Origin: Thermosynechococcus sp.
GTDB taxonomy: Bacteria > Cyanobacteriota > Cyanobacteriia > Thermosynechococcales > Thermosynechococcaceae
Direction of reading: 5' to 3'
Assembly (NCBI RefSeq): GCF_025999095.1
Contig: NZ_AP024678.1
Coordinates: 62,001 to 126,000 of the forward strand
DNA length: 64,000 nucleotides
Shown: positions 46,312 to 55,986 of the stretch, piece by piece
Layout of the letters: each line of letters opens with the position of its first letter
How positions within the stretch are numbered: position 1 is the first letter of the stretch
Notes under the pieces: model-generated
The model's input: the letters and a program-made list of their open reading frames with translations, nothing else
Database searches by the model: none
Told to the model about the DNA's origin: nothing
Translations under genes and position numbers: made by a program

Positions 46312-46563
46312 CTAACATTGCCAGCCGCCGTGCTGAAGGCCGTAGTGCTCCAGAATCTCCTCATATCGTGCTTGAGTCCCGGGGTCAAGGGTGGGGAGCA
46401 CAGCCACGGCAATGCCCTCAATTTGACTCAATTCGTAGTCAAAGTGGGAACAGGTTTGGGGCAACAGCCGCACAGAAACCCCATCGAGTAACTGCAAGTG
46501 GGCAGCCAGCTCACGATAGACGGCCAACGGCATTTGCCGATTGTAGTACACACGTTCACTCAT
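46312..46563 (-). CDS. conserved small protein of unknown function
   Basis: An 83-residue acidic protein (MSERVYYNRQMPLAVYRELA; then FDYELSQIEGIAVAVLP), with no signal peptide or known motif. The ATG overlaps the stop of the regulator upstream in the arrangement ATGAGTGA, so translation is probably coupled. I do not recognise the family beyond thinking it is cyanobacterial. Function may be linked to the PedR-like regulator. Confidence 0.7.
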   Translation of the reverse strand: MSERVYYNRQMPLAVYRELAAHLQLLDGVSVRLLPQTCSHFDYELSQIEGIAVAVLPTLDPGTQARYEEILEHYGLQHGGWQC

Positions 46564-46837
46564 GGGGCTGGGTAGGGGGGGTGGGCAGAGCACAACAATT
46601 CACATCATTCAAGCAAACTTTACCCCACGCTAAAGCCCAGCGCACAAGTGCCACCCGATTCTCTGATTTTGTTTTCATCAGAATATTACTGATGTGGTTA
46701 TCTACCGTGCGCTTGCTGATGTCTAATTTGGCAGCAATATCTTGGTTGGTTAACCCCGCCGCCACAAGTTCCAACACCTGTAGCTCACGCTCCGACAGCA
46801 GTGAATATTCCAACCGATCGTTTTGCGGTATAGACAT
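46556..46837 (-). CDS. pedR: LuxR-type regulator, PedR-like
   Basis: A 93-residue single-domain DNA-binding protein. Residues about 14-72 form a LuxR/GerE helix-turn-helix (LLSERELQVLELVAAGLTNQ, then DIAAKLDISKRTVDNHISNI). Its small size and the short cysteine-containing tail (VCLNDVNCC) fit PedR, the cyanobacterial regulator that responds to photosynthetic electron transport through redox change. I accept the start at 46837; an open frame to 47095 runs through the divergent gene. It overlaps the next gene by 8 nt. Confidence 0.78.
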   Translation of the reverse strand: MSIPQNDRLEYSLLSERELQVLELVAAGLTNQDIAAKLDISKRTVDNHISNILMKTKSENRVALVRWALAWGKVCLNDVNCCALPTPPTQPHE

Positions 46838-46881
46838 CCCTAAATCCGTATAATTACTTAGAAGCCTAACATTAATTGTAG

Positions 46882-48279
46882 TTGACGACTTCTCTCCTTG
46901 CTGCTCTTTTAGCCCAAAACCACACAATTCCCTTGCACACCCCCGGTCATCAACGGGGTCGAGGCATGGAGCCACTGTTGCGTGCCCTTTGGGGAACGGC
47001 CTTAGCCCAAGACTTGAGTGAGTTGCCCGGCCTTGATAATTTGGCTCAACCCACAGGGGTCCTGGCAGAGGTACAGGCGGCAGTGGCAGCGACAATGGGG
47101 AGCGATCGCGCCTGGTTTCTCGTCAATGGGGCAACCGCTGGCCTTTTGGCCGCCCTTTTGGCAGCAGTTGGTCCGGGCGATCGCGTTCTCGTGGGTCGCA
47201 ATGTCCACCGCTCAGTGATTGCGGGACTGGTGTTAGCGGGGGCAAAGCCTGTTTATTTGGGAGTTGGGGTTGATCCGCAGTGGGGGCTGCCATTACCAGT
47301 CACTCGTGATGTGGTTGCCGCTGGTTTGGCTGCCTATCCGGATACTAAGGCCGTGGTGCTTGTCAGTCCCACCTATGAAGGCCTCTGCTCGCCCTTGCTA
47401 GAGATTGCCCAGTCTGTCCATAGCCACGGTGTGCCGCTCATTGTCGATGAAGCCCACGGCAGCCATTTTGCCTATCATCCAGCCTTTCCCGTTGCCGCTT
47501 TGGCCGCAGGCGCGGATGTGGTGGTGCAGTCGTGGCACAAAACCCTCGGAACGTTAACCCAAACGGCAGTGCTGCATCTGAAGGGAGAGCGGGTATCTGC
47601 TGAACGCTTGAGTCAGGCCCTCAACCTAGTGCAAACCACCAGTCCTAGCTATTGGTTGCTGGCAGCCCTTGAGCGAGCAGGAGTGCAAATGGCTCAGCAG
47701 GGAGAGCAAATCTATGGGCGACTTCTGCAGTGGGTCAAGACCTCTGAATGGCCATTGCCGCGATGGCAGCCCACGGGCATTCCCCAGGATCCGCTGCGAT
47801 TGACCCTAGGGACTTGGCCGATAGGTCTGACCGGGTTTGCCCTCGATGAGCTGCTGCAACCGCAGATCATTGCTGAATTTCCCAGTGGGCGATCGCTGAC
47901 CTTTTGCCTTGGCCTTGGTACCACGCAAACAATGCTAGAAACCTTAAGCGATCGCCTGAAAAGTGTTTACAGCCAATACCGCCACAATGCCCCGCTGCCG
48001 CCCCTGGCCATGCCATCCCTCCCCAGCTTCAAAGAACCGATCCTCTCACCACGGGAGGCCTACTTTTGCCCACAGAGAGCGGTTCCCCTGAGGGCGGCCC
48101 TCAATGAGATTAGCGCCGAAACAATCGCCCCCTACCCACCCGGGATTCCCACTGTCATCGCTGGCGAACGATTCACTGAATCAGTGATTGCAGCGTTGCA
48201 AACCCTGCAAGAAGTCGGGGCAGAGATTGTGGGGGCCACCGATCCTACGCTGCACACCCTAAGAGTTTGCAAGGTCTAG
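46882..48279 (+). CDS. Orn/Lys/Arg decarboxylase-family PLP enzyme
   Basis: A 465-residue fold type I PLP enzyme with TTG start. Visible are the N-terminal HTPGHQRGRG and DLSELPGLDNLAQPTG, the cofactor aspartate in VDEAHGSHF, and the Schiff-base lysine in SWHKTLGTLTQ. These are signatures of the major decarboxylase family 1, which includes lysine/arginine decarboxylases, in a short form without the N-terminal wing domain. The substrate cannot be read from sequence. It diverges from pedR with only 44 nt between starts, so the two promoters must overlap. Confidence 0.85.
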   Translation: MTTSLLAALLAQNHTIPLHTPGHQRGRGMEPLLRALWGTALAQDLSELPGLDNLAQPTGVLAEVQAAVAATMGSDRAWFLVNGATAGLLAALLAAVGPGDRVLVGRNVHRSVIAGLVLAGAKPVYLGVGVDPQWGLPLPVTRDVVAAGLAAYPDTKAVVLVSPTYEGLCSPLLEIAQSVHSHGVPLIVDEAHGSHFAYHPAFPVAALAAGADVVVQSWHKTLGTLTQTAVLHLKGERVSAERLSQALNLVQTTSPSYWLLAALERAGVQMAQQGEQIYGRLLQWVKTSEWPLPRWQPTGIPQDPLRLTLGTWPIGLTGFALDELLQPQIIAEFPSGRSLTFCLGLGTTQTMLETLSDRLKSVYSQYRHNAPLPPLAMPSLPSFKEPILSPREAYFCPQRAVPLRAALNEISAETIAPYPPGIPTVIAGERFTESVIAALQTLQEVGAEIVGATDPTLHTLRVCKV

Positions 48280-48893
48280 TCCTCCCAGTCCTCCTGTTCC
48301 AGCAAATGGGTCACCAAATGCTGCTCCAAGAGGGGTTGCAAGTGTTCAAAGTCTTGGGGAGAAAGCAGTTCAGGCTCTTGACCAGGAACCAGGCGAGCCA
48401 CATAAAGGGTAGGACTCAGGGGCGTATAAACACTGTATTCCCGTGTCCCATAAAAGAAGCTACTACCGAGGGGTTGATACTCCTCGATGCCATCATCGGC
48501 TTCTACCTCAACCGTGAGAATTTCATCTTCATCTAGGTCTGGCAGTTCGCCTACTACGGTGAGGGTGAGTGCGGTGCGCTTGAGGGTGAGGTTTTGTTCT
48601 GCAAGGATGGCACGGGCTGTATCAAAGACTTCATCAATTTCCTCCTCCTCTAGGGGCACCAAGGTTTCTTCCTCGTCGTTTTCAGCCACGACCGCAAAAA
48701 TTTCTACGGGGTAGTCCACCGGGCGCAGCAGCGCATAGGTTTCCCCTTGCACATTCAGACGAAACTCAATGTAGCAGTCGAGGAAGCGACCCGCATCATC
48801 GTAGAGGCGGAGCTGCTCCATTTCCTCTTCGAAGTCTTCCTCTTCCCAAGGCTGCTCATTACTGTTTTGCTGGTTTTGATAGTTTGAGCCCAT
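48276..48893 (-). CDS. acidic DUF3727 protein
   Basis: A 205-residue very acidic protein (EEEDFEEEMEQLRLYDDAGR; VPLEEEEIDEVF; DLDEDEILTVEVEADDG). The layout, with DUF1292-like N-terminal part and the GTREYSVYTPLSPTLYVARL block, matches the cyanobacterial DUF3727 family also found in plants. Function is unknown. No membrane segment. Its stop shares CTAG with the convergent PLP enzyme. Confidence 0.8.
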   Translation of the reverse strand: MGSNYQNQQNSNEQPWEEEDFEEEMEQLRLYDDAGRFLDCYIEFRLNVQGETYALLRPVDYPVEIFAVVAENDEEETLVPLEEEEIDEVFDTARAILAEQNLTLKRTALTLTVVGELPDLDEDEILTVEVEADDGIEEYQPLGSSFFYGTREYSVYTPLSPTLYVARLVPGQEPELLSPQDFEHLQPLLEQHLVTHLLEQEDWED

Positions 48894-49001
48894 GCTGCTT
48901 CGGTAAAAAGATTCCTATGGCATTGGAGCATACCATGCAGCGGGTCGTCGTGGGTCATTCCCTGTGGCAACCTGAGCTATTGCTTCTCCAAGAAGTTAAA
49001 A

Positions 49002-49439
49002 TCAAGGGGAATCCAAAGCCGCAAATAGCGCTGCAACCACCTGGGCTGCCTTCCGATCAAGCTTGTGCCAGTCCACTTCGCCAGCAGCATCAAAAAGACT
49101 AAGGTCAGCTTGCACCTCCCCCACCCGAAAGTCATGGATACCGCTGTAGTCGAGGTCTGGGGTGTACTGCTGAAAACAAATTTGGTAGCACAGCTCCCAC
49201 AGATTCACCCGCTGCTGGCGATCGCCCTGACGTAAATGCAGCCAATAGAGAATTTGGGGTTCGGCTTCACCACAGGGAATCTCAACGGTTTCATAGGTGC
49301 CCTGCCAAGGGGAAGTTTCTAGCGATCGCCGCAGATGATCAAGGAGTCGAATCAGCGCCGGTTGCAGCAGTTGAGCCGCCGCATACCAAGGGTGGTCAGT
49401 AGGTAGGGACATCGCATCACGCGAGGGGTTTTTTGACAT
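49002..49439 (-). CDS. hypothetical protein downstream of the zinc-finger/RelE-like gene
   Basis: A 145-residue protein of unknown function (HPWYAAAQLLQPALIRLLDH; then ILYWLHLRQGDRQQRVNLWE; DLSLFDAAGEVDWHKLDRKA). No signal peptide or recognised motif. The ATG at 49439 has GAGG 6 nt upstream and overlaps the previous gene by 23 nt; an ATG at 49412 would avoid the overlap but lacks a ribosome site. The tight overlap suggests the two products work together. Confidence 0.65.
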   Translation of the reverse strand: MSKNPSRDAMSLPTDHPWYAAAQLLQPALIRLLDHLRRSLETSPWQGTYETVEIPCGEAEPQILYWLHLRQGDRQQRVNLWELCYQICFQQYTPDLDYSGIHDFRVGEVQADLSLFDAAGEVDWHKLDRKAAQVVAALFAALDSP

Positions 49440-49818
49440 TGTAGGCCTCATGGGAGAGGACACTGCGGGGTTCAATGCGATCGCCGGTGTCATAGCAAAT
49501 AAGGCGATAGTCATAACTCAGGGGAATGCTAATCACCCGCCGATCGTGATTGAGACGCTTCCCCTTAAACTGACGGTAGTCAGCTCCTGCAAGGAGTTGT
49601 GCAATCACTTGGCGCGCTTTCAGGACAATTCCCTTGGGCAATCTCCTTAGATCCACCACATCGCTGGCAAAGGAGGCCTGCCATGCCTGTCGCGCTAGGC
49701 GGGCCTGTTCCCGCTGGGCTGCCTCTAGAGCTTTGGCCTGGGCTAACTGGGCGCAGCGATGACACACTTGACCATACCCGTAATGGCCGCAGGGAAATTG
49801 TTTCCGACGACGTGGCAT
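49417..49818 (-). CDS. zinc-finger protein with RelE/ParE-like C-terminal domain
   Basis: A 133-residue protein. Residues about 8-25 are a treble-clef-like zinc site (FPCGHYGYGQVCHRC: Cys, His, Cys, Cys). A charged helix (about 26-55) follows, then a domain with LRRLPKGIVLKARQVIAQLL, YRQFKGKRLNHDRRVISIPL and SYDYRLICYD, which looks like the RelE/ParE toxin fold. Cyanobacterial proteins of this layout are annotated as zinc-binding proteins of unknown function. I infer RNA or ribosome binding, not necessarily toxicity. The start at 49818 is preferred over 49839. Confidence 0.7.
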   Translation of the reverse strand: MPRRRKQFPCGHYGYGQVCHRCAQLAQAKALEAAQREQARLARQAWQASFASDVVDLRRLPKGIVLKARQVIAQLLAGADYRQFKGKRLNHDRRVISIPLSYDYRLICYDTGDRIEPRSVLSHEAYNVKKPLA

Positions 49819-49914
49819 AGGGTCTTTACCAAAGGACAAAACAGGGCAGAGGAGTATAACCCTCCACCCTGGGCATCTATTGATATTTTCCGTCTAAAGA
49901 CGTACCACTGGAAC

Positions 49915-51909
49915 TTAGCTGAGAAGGGCATTGGCTTTGGCCACGACATTGTCCACAGTGAAGCCAAATTTCTCCATGAGGACGTTACCAGGGGCCGAGG
50001 CACCAAAGCGTTCGATTGATACCGTTGCATCGGCATAGCGGCACCAACCAAAACTAGCAGCCGCCTCCACAGCAAGGCGTTTTACCCCCGCCGGCAGCAC
50101 ACTGGCTTTGTACTCAGGGGATTGCTCCTCAAAGAGTTCCCAAGAGGGCATGGACACCACCCGCACCTTCTTGCCATTGGCGGTCAGGGTTTCAGCGGCC
50201 TTGACACAGAGGGAGACTTCTGAACCTGTTCCAATCAGGATCAAGTCGGGGGTACTTCCACAATCCACAAGGATATAGGCACCTTTGGCGACATTCGCCG
50301 CGGAGCTACCGGCCAAGTTGGGCACATTTTGGCGGGTCAGGGCCAGCAGGGTAGGCTGTTTGCGCCGTTGGACGGCAACTTGGTAAGCCCCCGCGGTTTC
50401 ATTGCCATCGGCCGGCCGGATCACCAGGAGGTTGGGAATGGCACGCAGGGAGGCCAAGGTTTCCACGGGTTGGTGAGTCGGCCCATCTTCCCCAAGGGCA
50501 ATGGAGTCGTGGGTCATCACATAGATAACACCCGCTTGGGAGAGCGCCGAAAGGCGCAGGGCAGGCCGCAGGTAATCAGCAAAGACTAAGAAGGTAGCAC
50601 AGTAGGGAATCAAGCCGGAATTGTGGAGGGCAATGCCGTTGCAAATAGCGGCCATGCCGTGTTCACGGACGCCAAAGCGAATGTTGCGATTGTGGTACTG
50701 ACCTTTTTGGAAGTCCCCGGAACACTTCAATTCGGTGAGGTTGGAGTGGGTCAAGTCGGCAGAGCCACCGATGAGTTCTGGCAAATTGGGGGCGATCGCG
50801 TTCAGGCAAATTTCCGAATGCTTGCGGGTAGCCACGGCCTTGTCCTCAGGGGTGTAACTGGGGAGATTGGCATCCCAGTTGGCGGGCAATTCCCCCCGTA
50901 GCAGCCGTTCAAATTCGGCAGCCTCCTCAGGATATTTCTGGCGGTAGGTGGCCAGGGTTTGGTTCCACTCCGCTTCATAGCTGGCACCGCGCTCAATGGC
51001 TTTGCGGAAGTGGTTCAGAACCTCCTCGGGGACAACAAAGGGTTCATAGTTCCAGCCAAGGTTTTCCCGGGTAAGCTTGACCTCCTCAGGACCGAGAGCA
51101 GCACCGTGCACACCGGCAGTGTTGGCTTTGTTGGGGGAACCGTAGCCAATGGTAGTGGTGACCTTAATGAGGGACGGTTTATCGGTTACGGCCTTAGCCG
51201 CTTCAATGGCCTTGGCAATGCCGGCGAGATCCGTATTGCCATCGGCAACGTGCTGCACGTGCCAACCGTAGGCTTCAAAACGCTTGCAAACATCCTCTGT
51301 AAAGGCAATGTCGGTGGAGCCGTCAATAGAAATGTGGTTATCGTCATAGAGGGCAATGAGCTTACCCAAGCCCCAGTGACCAGCCAGGGAGCAGGCTTCT
51401 CCGGAGACCCCCTCCATATTGCAGCCATCCCCCAGAATGACGTAGGTGTAGTGATCTACCAGTTTGATGTCGGGCTTGTTGAAGCGGGCGGCCAGATGGG
51501 CTTCAGCCACCGCTAAGCCAACGGCGTTACAAATCCCTTGACCCAGGGGGCCTGTGGTCACCTCCACACCGGGGGTTTCAAAGTTTTCGGGGTGACCGGG
51601 CGTGCGCGACCCCCACTGGCGGAACTGTTTAATATCCTCAATGGTAACGCTGTCATAGCCTGTGAGGTAGAGCAGGGCATACTGCAACATGCAGCCATGA
51701 CCCGCCGACAGGACAAAGCGATCGCGATTGAACCATTGCGGATTTTTGGGGTTAAACCGCATGAACTGGTTCCAGAGCACGTAGGCCATGGGAGCTGCCC
51801 CCATGGGCAGACCGGGGTGCCCAGAGTTGGCCTTTTGTACCGCATCGATCGCTAGAAAACGGATCGCATTAACACAGAGTTCATCAAGGGATTGAGTAAC
51901 CGCAGGCAT
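49915..51909 (-). CDS. tktA: transketolase
   Basis: A 664-residue transketolase of the Calvin-Benson and pentose phosphate pathways. The ThDP site ([20 protein letters not shown]), [31 protein letters not shown], the catalytic glutamate region [14 protein letters not shown] and [18 protein letters not shown] are all present. It is the ordinary enzyme, clearly different from the transketolase-like protein at 23355. It lies 42 nt downstream of fabF on the same strand, so acpP-fabF-tktA could be one unit. Confidence 0.97.
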   Translation of the reverse strand: MPAVTQSLDELCVNAIRFLAIDAVQKANSGHPGLPMGAAPMAYVLWNQFMRFNPKNPQWFNRDRFVLSAGHGCMLQYALLYLTGYDSVTIEDIKQFRQWGSRTPGHPENFETPGVEVTTGPLGQGICNAVGLAVAEAHLAARFNKPDIKLVDHYTYVILGDGCNMEGVSGEACSLAGHWGLGKLIALYDDNHISIDGSTDIAFTEDVCKRFEAYGWHVQHVADGNTDLAGIAKAIEAAKAVTDKPSLIKVTTTIGYGSPNKANTAGVHGAALGPEEVKLTRENLGWNYEPFVVPEEVLNHFRKAIERGASYEAEWNQTLATYRQKYPEEAAEFERLLRGELPANWDANLPSYTPEDKAVATRKHSEICLNAIAPNLPELIGGSADLTHSNLTELKCSGDFQKGQYHNRNIRFGVREHGMAAICNGIALHNSGLIPYCATFLVFADYLRPALRLSALSQAGVIYVMTHDSIALGEDGPTHQPVETLASLRAIPNLLVIRPADGNETAGAYQVAVQRRKQPTLLALTRQNVPNLAGSSAANVAKGAYILVDCGSTPDLILIGTGSEVSLCVKAAETLTANGKKVRVVSMPSWELFEEQSPEYKASVLPAGVKRLAVEAAASFGWCRYADATVSIERFGASAPGNVLMEKFGFTVDNVVAKANALLS

Positions 51910-51951
51910 GGCTTTCTCTCTCTAGTCTCTAATTAGGTTTGCAGCAAACAG

Positions 51952-53214
51952 TTAAAGGTCGGGAGTAAACTTGCGGAAGGCCAACGTGACGTTGTGCCCA
52001 CCAAAGCCAAAGGAGTTGGACAAAGCCACCGTCACCGGACAGGCCCGGCTCTGATGGGGAACATAGTCCAGATCGCAGGCGGGATCCGGCTGCTCCAAGT
52101 TAATTGTAGGGGGGATGCGATCGTGGGCTATGGCCATTACCGTCGCGATCGCCTCGATACCCCCTGACCCCCCCAGCAGGTGCCCTGTCATGGATTTTGT
52201 CGAACTCACGGGAACGCGACGCGCATTTTCTTCGCCAAGGGCACGTTTAATGGCGGCGGTTTCCGTACTGTCATTGGCGGGGGTACTGGTACCGTGGGCG
52301 TTGATATAGCTCACCTGATCCGGGGCAATCTCCGCATCCTTGAGGCAGGCTTCAATGGCACGGGCAGCCCCCTCTCCCCCCGGTGAGGGAGCAGTCATGT
52401 GGTAGGCATCACAGGTCAAGCCGTAGCCCACCATTTCCGCATAGATACGTGCTCCCCGGGCAAGGGCAAATTCCAATTCCTCCAGGATCAAGATGCCAGC
52501 CCCTTCCCCAAGGACAAAGCCATCGCGGTTGAGGTCAAAGGGGCGGCTGGCATGGTGGGGGTCATCATTGCGGGTGGAAAGGGCACGAGCTGCCGCAAAA
52601 CCTGCCACCGATAGGGGCGTAATCGCCGCCTCTGTACCACCACAGATCATGGCTTTGGCGTAGCCGTGTTGGACCATGCGGAAGGCATCGCCAATGGCAT
52701 TGGAACCTGCTGCACAGGCGGTTACCGAGCAGGAATTGGGGCCCTTGGCACCGGTGTGAATGGCGGTGAGGCCTGCGGCCATATTGGCAATCATCATCGG
52801 GATCATAAAAGGACTACAGCGATCGGGTCCCCTCGTGAGATAGACCTCCTGCTGATCCTCCATCACCTTTAGACCACCCACACCAGTACCAATAATGATG
52901 CCAATGTCAGTGGCATTGCCCTCGTCAATTGTCAATTGGGCATCCGCAAGGGCTTGCTTACTGGCGGCCACGGCAAATTGAGCAAAGCGATCCATGCGCT
53001 TGGCATCTTTGCGATCCATGTAGAGGGTGGGATCAAAGCCACGCACCTCAGCCGCAATGCGGCAGTCATGACGACTGGCATCAAAAGCCGTGATGTAATC
53101 AATGCCGCTGCGACCGGCCATTAACCCTTCCCAATACTCCGCAAGGGTGTTGCCGAGGGGGGTAATCGCCCCCATCCCCGTGACAACGACCCGTTTTTGA
53201 TGCGCCTTTGCCAT
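51952..53214 (-). CDS. fabF: 3-oxoacyl-ACP synthase II
   Basis: A 420-residue condensing enzyme for fatty acid elongation. The Cys-His-His triad is seen in SVTACAAGSNAIGDA, INAHGTSTPANDSTE and KSMTGHLLGGSGG; the C-terminal NSFGFGGHNVTLAF is typical. The product of the upstream acpP gene is its substrate carrier, and the 4-nt gap between the two makes cotranscription certain in practice. Confidence 0.97.
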   Translation of the reverse strand: MAKAHQKRVVVTGMGAITPLGNTLAEYWEGLMAGRSGIDYITAFDASRHDCRIAAEVRGFDPTLYMDRKDAKRMDRFAQFAVAASKQALADAQLTIDEGNATDIGIIIGTGVGGLKVMEDQQEVYLTRGPDRCSPFMIPMMIANMAAGLTAIHTGAKGPNSCSVTACAAGSNAIGDAFRMVQHGYAKAMICGGTEAAITPLSVAGFAAARALSTRNDDPHHASRPFDLNRDGFVLGEGAGILILEELEFALARGARIYAEMVGYGLTCDAYHMTAPSPGGEGAARAIEACLKDAEIAPDQVSYINAHGTSTPANDSTETAAIKRALGEENARRVPVSSTKSMTGHLLGGSGGIEAIATVMAIAHDRIPPTINLEQPDPACDLDYVPHQSRACPVTVALSNSFGFGGHNVTLAFRKFTPDL

Positions 53215-53218
53215 GGAT

Positions 53219-53464
53219 CTATGCAGCTACCTTATTGTTGATAAAGTCAAGGACATCTTGGACGGTTTTGAGCTTTTCTGCCTCTTCATCGGGAATTTCC
53301 ACACCAAACTCTTCCTCAAGGGCCATGATTAACTCCACGGAGTCAAGGGAGTCAGCGTTGAGGTCTTCGGCAAAACTGGCTTCGGGTACAACTTTTTCTG
53401 CATCAACACTGAGTTGATCGGCAACAATGGCTTTTACTTTTTCGAGAATTTCAGATTGATTCAT
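53219..53464 (-). CDS. acpP: acyl carrier protein
   Basis: An 81-residue acidic ACP ([20 protein letters not shown]) with the phosphopantetheine serine S39 in [13 protein letters not shown]. It carries growing acyl chains in fatty acid synthesis. The frame is open upstream to 53530 but only the start at 53464 matches the family. It heads the acpP-fabF pair. Confidence 0.98.
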   Translation of the reverse strand: MNQSEILEKVKAIVADQLSVDAEKVVPEASFAEDLNADSLDSVELIMALEEEFGVEIPDEEAEKLKTVQDVLDFINNKVAA

Positions 53465-53685
53465 AGATGCCTTAACTGGATGGACAACGACTGAGAACAG
53501 TAATTCATGCGGGCGATCGCCATTCCTCAAATCTAGGATGTTTCGTGCCCAGAATCAACGCGCCCTAATTATAGGACAGATTGGGGATCCCCTAAGATAC
53601 TCCTGCAGCTGTGATAAGCTACACTTTGGATACTTGACACCAACAACGCCACGTCCACTGTTGCCCTCTCTTCACCGAGTTGCCG

Positions 53686-55950
53686 ATGCGTTTTACGATT
53701 GCCAGTCTACTTGCCAACTTTAGCGAAGATAAGTTTGTTGCCCCCAAAGTTCTCGAAAAAAAACTCGGCTGTGACGATCCTGAGAGCCAGCGAGAACTGG
53801 AAATTGCCCTGGATGCCCTAGAACGCATTGGCCTGCTCATCAAAGAACGGGGCAAGTATCGCCGTGCCAGTGATGATGGGTTGATTGAGGGGCGGCTGCG
53901 CTGCTCGAGCAAGGGCTTTTGCTTTGCCATTCAAGATGCCGAGGGTGGGGAAGATATTTTTGTCCGCGAGCATCAACTCAGTACTGCTTGGAATGGCGAT
54001 CGCGTGCTGGTGCGGGTCACCCGTGAAGGCCGCCGCAAGAAATCTCCAGAGGGGGAGGTAAAACTCATCCTGGAGCGGGGAAATCCCTCGGTGATTGCTC
54101 GGGTTAAACGGACAGAAGATGGGTTTCGTGCGCTGCCCCTCGACGATCGCCTGCTCTTTGAAATCGCCCTTGAGCCAAATGACCTTGTGCCCGATCTGGC
54201 GACGGTGGTGGATCAACTGGTGCATGTGAGCATTCGCCGCTATCCTTTGGGGGGCTACCTACCCACGGGGGAAATTGCCCAGATCCTAGGGAGCGATGCC
54301 CAATCGGCGCCTGTCCTTGACTTAATTTGCTGCAAACACAACCTTGTCCGCCAATTTAATCCAGCCCTGCGCACAGCAGCCGCCACCTTGAATGCCCAGT
54401 TGGAAACCTTGGACTTCAGCGATCGCCAAGACTTGCGGGAACTGGTCACCATTACCTTAGTCGCCCCCGGCCAAGAGCCCCAAGTGGCCTTTTCCCTCGA
54501 TGCTCTTGGGCAAGATCTCTGGGAGTTGGGGATTCACATGAGCGATGTGGGGGGCTTACTTCCCCGGGATGAACTGCTGGATCGCACGGCTCGCCGTCAG
54601 GGCATGAGCCTGGCGACGCCTGAACTCAGTTTGCCCCTATTGCCGCCGGAATTGGAGAGGCTGCGCTTGCTGCCGGGGGGCGATCGCGCTGCCATTTCGC
54701 TGCTGATTGTGATCAACACTGCCGGCGAAGTTCAGTCCTACAGGATTTACCGCAGTTGTATCCGCGTTGATGCCTGTGTCACCAGTGAACAAGTAGCGGC
54801 TACCCTTGCCCTCGGGGACAGTTCTGGAGATTGGTTGCGTGCTTTCATTCACCTCGCCAATGCCGTGAGCCAGCGGCGACAGGCACGGGGGAGTATTGAA
54901 GTGACCCCAGCGGCAGCCCTGAGCCTTGCCTATGCCGATGAGGGCCTTGCTCCTGCCATTTTCCTACCAAAGGTGACCCCTTGGACCAGCTTGGTGATTC
55001 TTGCCAATGAACTCCTTGGCCGTCATTTGGCGAAGTTGGGGGTACCGGCCCTCTATCGGACGCAACCTGTACCCGAACTCTATGCGGTGCAGGATTTTCT
55101 CAAGCTGTGCCAAAATTTGAACTTGCCCTTGAGCCTAGACAATCCCTCCCAGGTCACGTCCCGCGACTATCAGCGGTTTATGGCGCAATTGGCCACTGCG
55201 GATCTGGCAGCTGTGTTGCAGGAACTCTTGCTCGATAAACTCAAACCCGCCAGCGATTCGCCTATGGCACTGACCCACTTTAGTTTGGCCACTGGAGAGG
55301 GCTATGGCCATTTCTGCTCGCCGTTGCAACGCTACACTGATATTGTCAATCAGCGCATTTTACACCTTCTCCTGACCCAAGGGCGCGATCGCCGCGGGCC
55401 ACGGGCAAAAGAGCGCGTCAATCTCGGCGAGTCCAGTTGCTTGGCGCAGGTGAATTGGACAGTTTTCACCACCGACATTCAGCGGGAGGTGGAGACTCTC
55501 GTTAACGAATTAGCCCCCCACCTCCAAGAGCGGGAGCGGCAAACCTACACGGCTTGGAAGGATTTAGTAGGGCTGCAACGGGTGCGCCAAGTCCAAGCCT
55601 GTATCGGCGAAGTGCGTCCCGGCATTATTACGGGTGTGCAGTCCTATGGCTTTTTTGTGGAACTGCTTGACTTTAATGTGGAGGGCCTAGTTCACGTCAG
55701 TTCCCTCAAGGATGACTGGTATGAATACCGCGCCTATGCCCAAACTTTGACGGGCCGGCGTAATCGCTTGCGTTACCGCTTGGGCGATCGCGTGGAAGTG
55801 CTGATTAAAAATGTGGATTCCTACCGCCAGCAGGTGGACTTAACGGTCATTAGTGGTGGCTCCCAAGCGACGGAAGAAGATCTCAACGGCAGCAGTGACG
55901 GCGGGGAAACCCTCACCCCTGCTGAGGATGACGCCCCTGAGAATCTGTAA
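53686..55950 (+). CDS. RNase II/R-family protein with lost catalytic aspartates (Zam-like)
   Basis: A 754-residue protein with RNase II/R architecture: N-terminal helix-turn-helix (about 1-60), cold-shock domains (EGRLRCSSKGFCFA, about 65-150), the RNB domain (about 240-600) and a C-terminal S1 domain (CIGEVRPGIITGVQSYGFF, about 640-725), then an acidic tail. In active enzymes a TIDxxxxxDxDDA motif binds the metal; here the aligned stretch is VTITLVAPGQEPQVAFSLDA, with none of the four aspartates. The GIHMSDVGG and GHFCSPLQRYTDIV blocks remain. I infer an RNA-binding, non-catalytic protein. Start is ATG 53686; a TTG two codons earlier is possible. Confidence 0.88.
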   Translation: MRFTIASLLANFSEDKFVAPKVLEKKLGCDDPESQRELEIALDALERIGLLIKERGKYRRASDDGLIEGRLRCSSKGFCFAIQDAEGGEDIFVREHQLSTAWNGDRVLVRVTREGRRKKSPEGEVKLILERGNPSVIARVKRTEDGFRALPLDDRLLFEIALEPNDLVPDLATVVDQLVHVSIRRYPLGGYLPTGEIAQILGSDAQSAPVLDLICCKHNLVRQFNPALRTAAATLNAQLETLDFSDRQDLRELVTITLVAPGQEPQVAFSLDALGQDLWELGIHMSDVGGLLPRDELLDRTARRQGMSLATPELSLPLLPPELERLRLLPGGDRAAISLLIVINTAGEVQSYRIYRSCIRVDACVTSEQVAATLALGDSSGDWLRAFIHLANAVSQRRQARGSIEVTPAAALSLAYADEGLAPAIFLPKVTPWTSLVILANELLGRHLAKLGVPALYRTQPVPELYAVQDFLKLCQNLNLPLSLDNPSQVTSRDYQRFMAQLATADLAAVLQELLLDKLKPASDSPMALTHFSLATGEGYGHFCSPLQRYTDIVNQRILHLLLTQGRDRRGPRAKERVNLGESSCLAQVNWTVFTTDIQREVETLVNELAPHLQERERQTYTAWKDLVGLQRVRQVQACIGEVRPGIITGVQSYGFFVELLDFNVEGLVHVSSLKDDWYEYRAYAQTLTGRRNRLRYRLGDRVEVLIKNVDSYRQQVDLTVISGGSQATEEDLNGSSDGGETLTPAEDDAPENL

Positions 55951-55986
55951 GCCAAGAGTTGATGTTTCGCAGGAAGTAGGCGGCGG

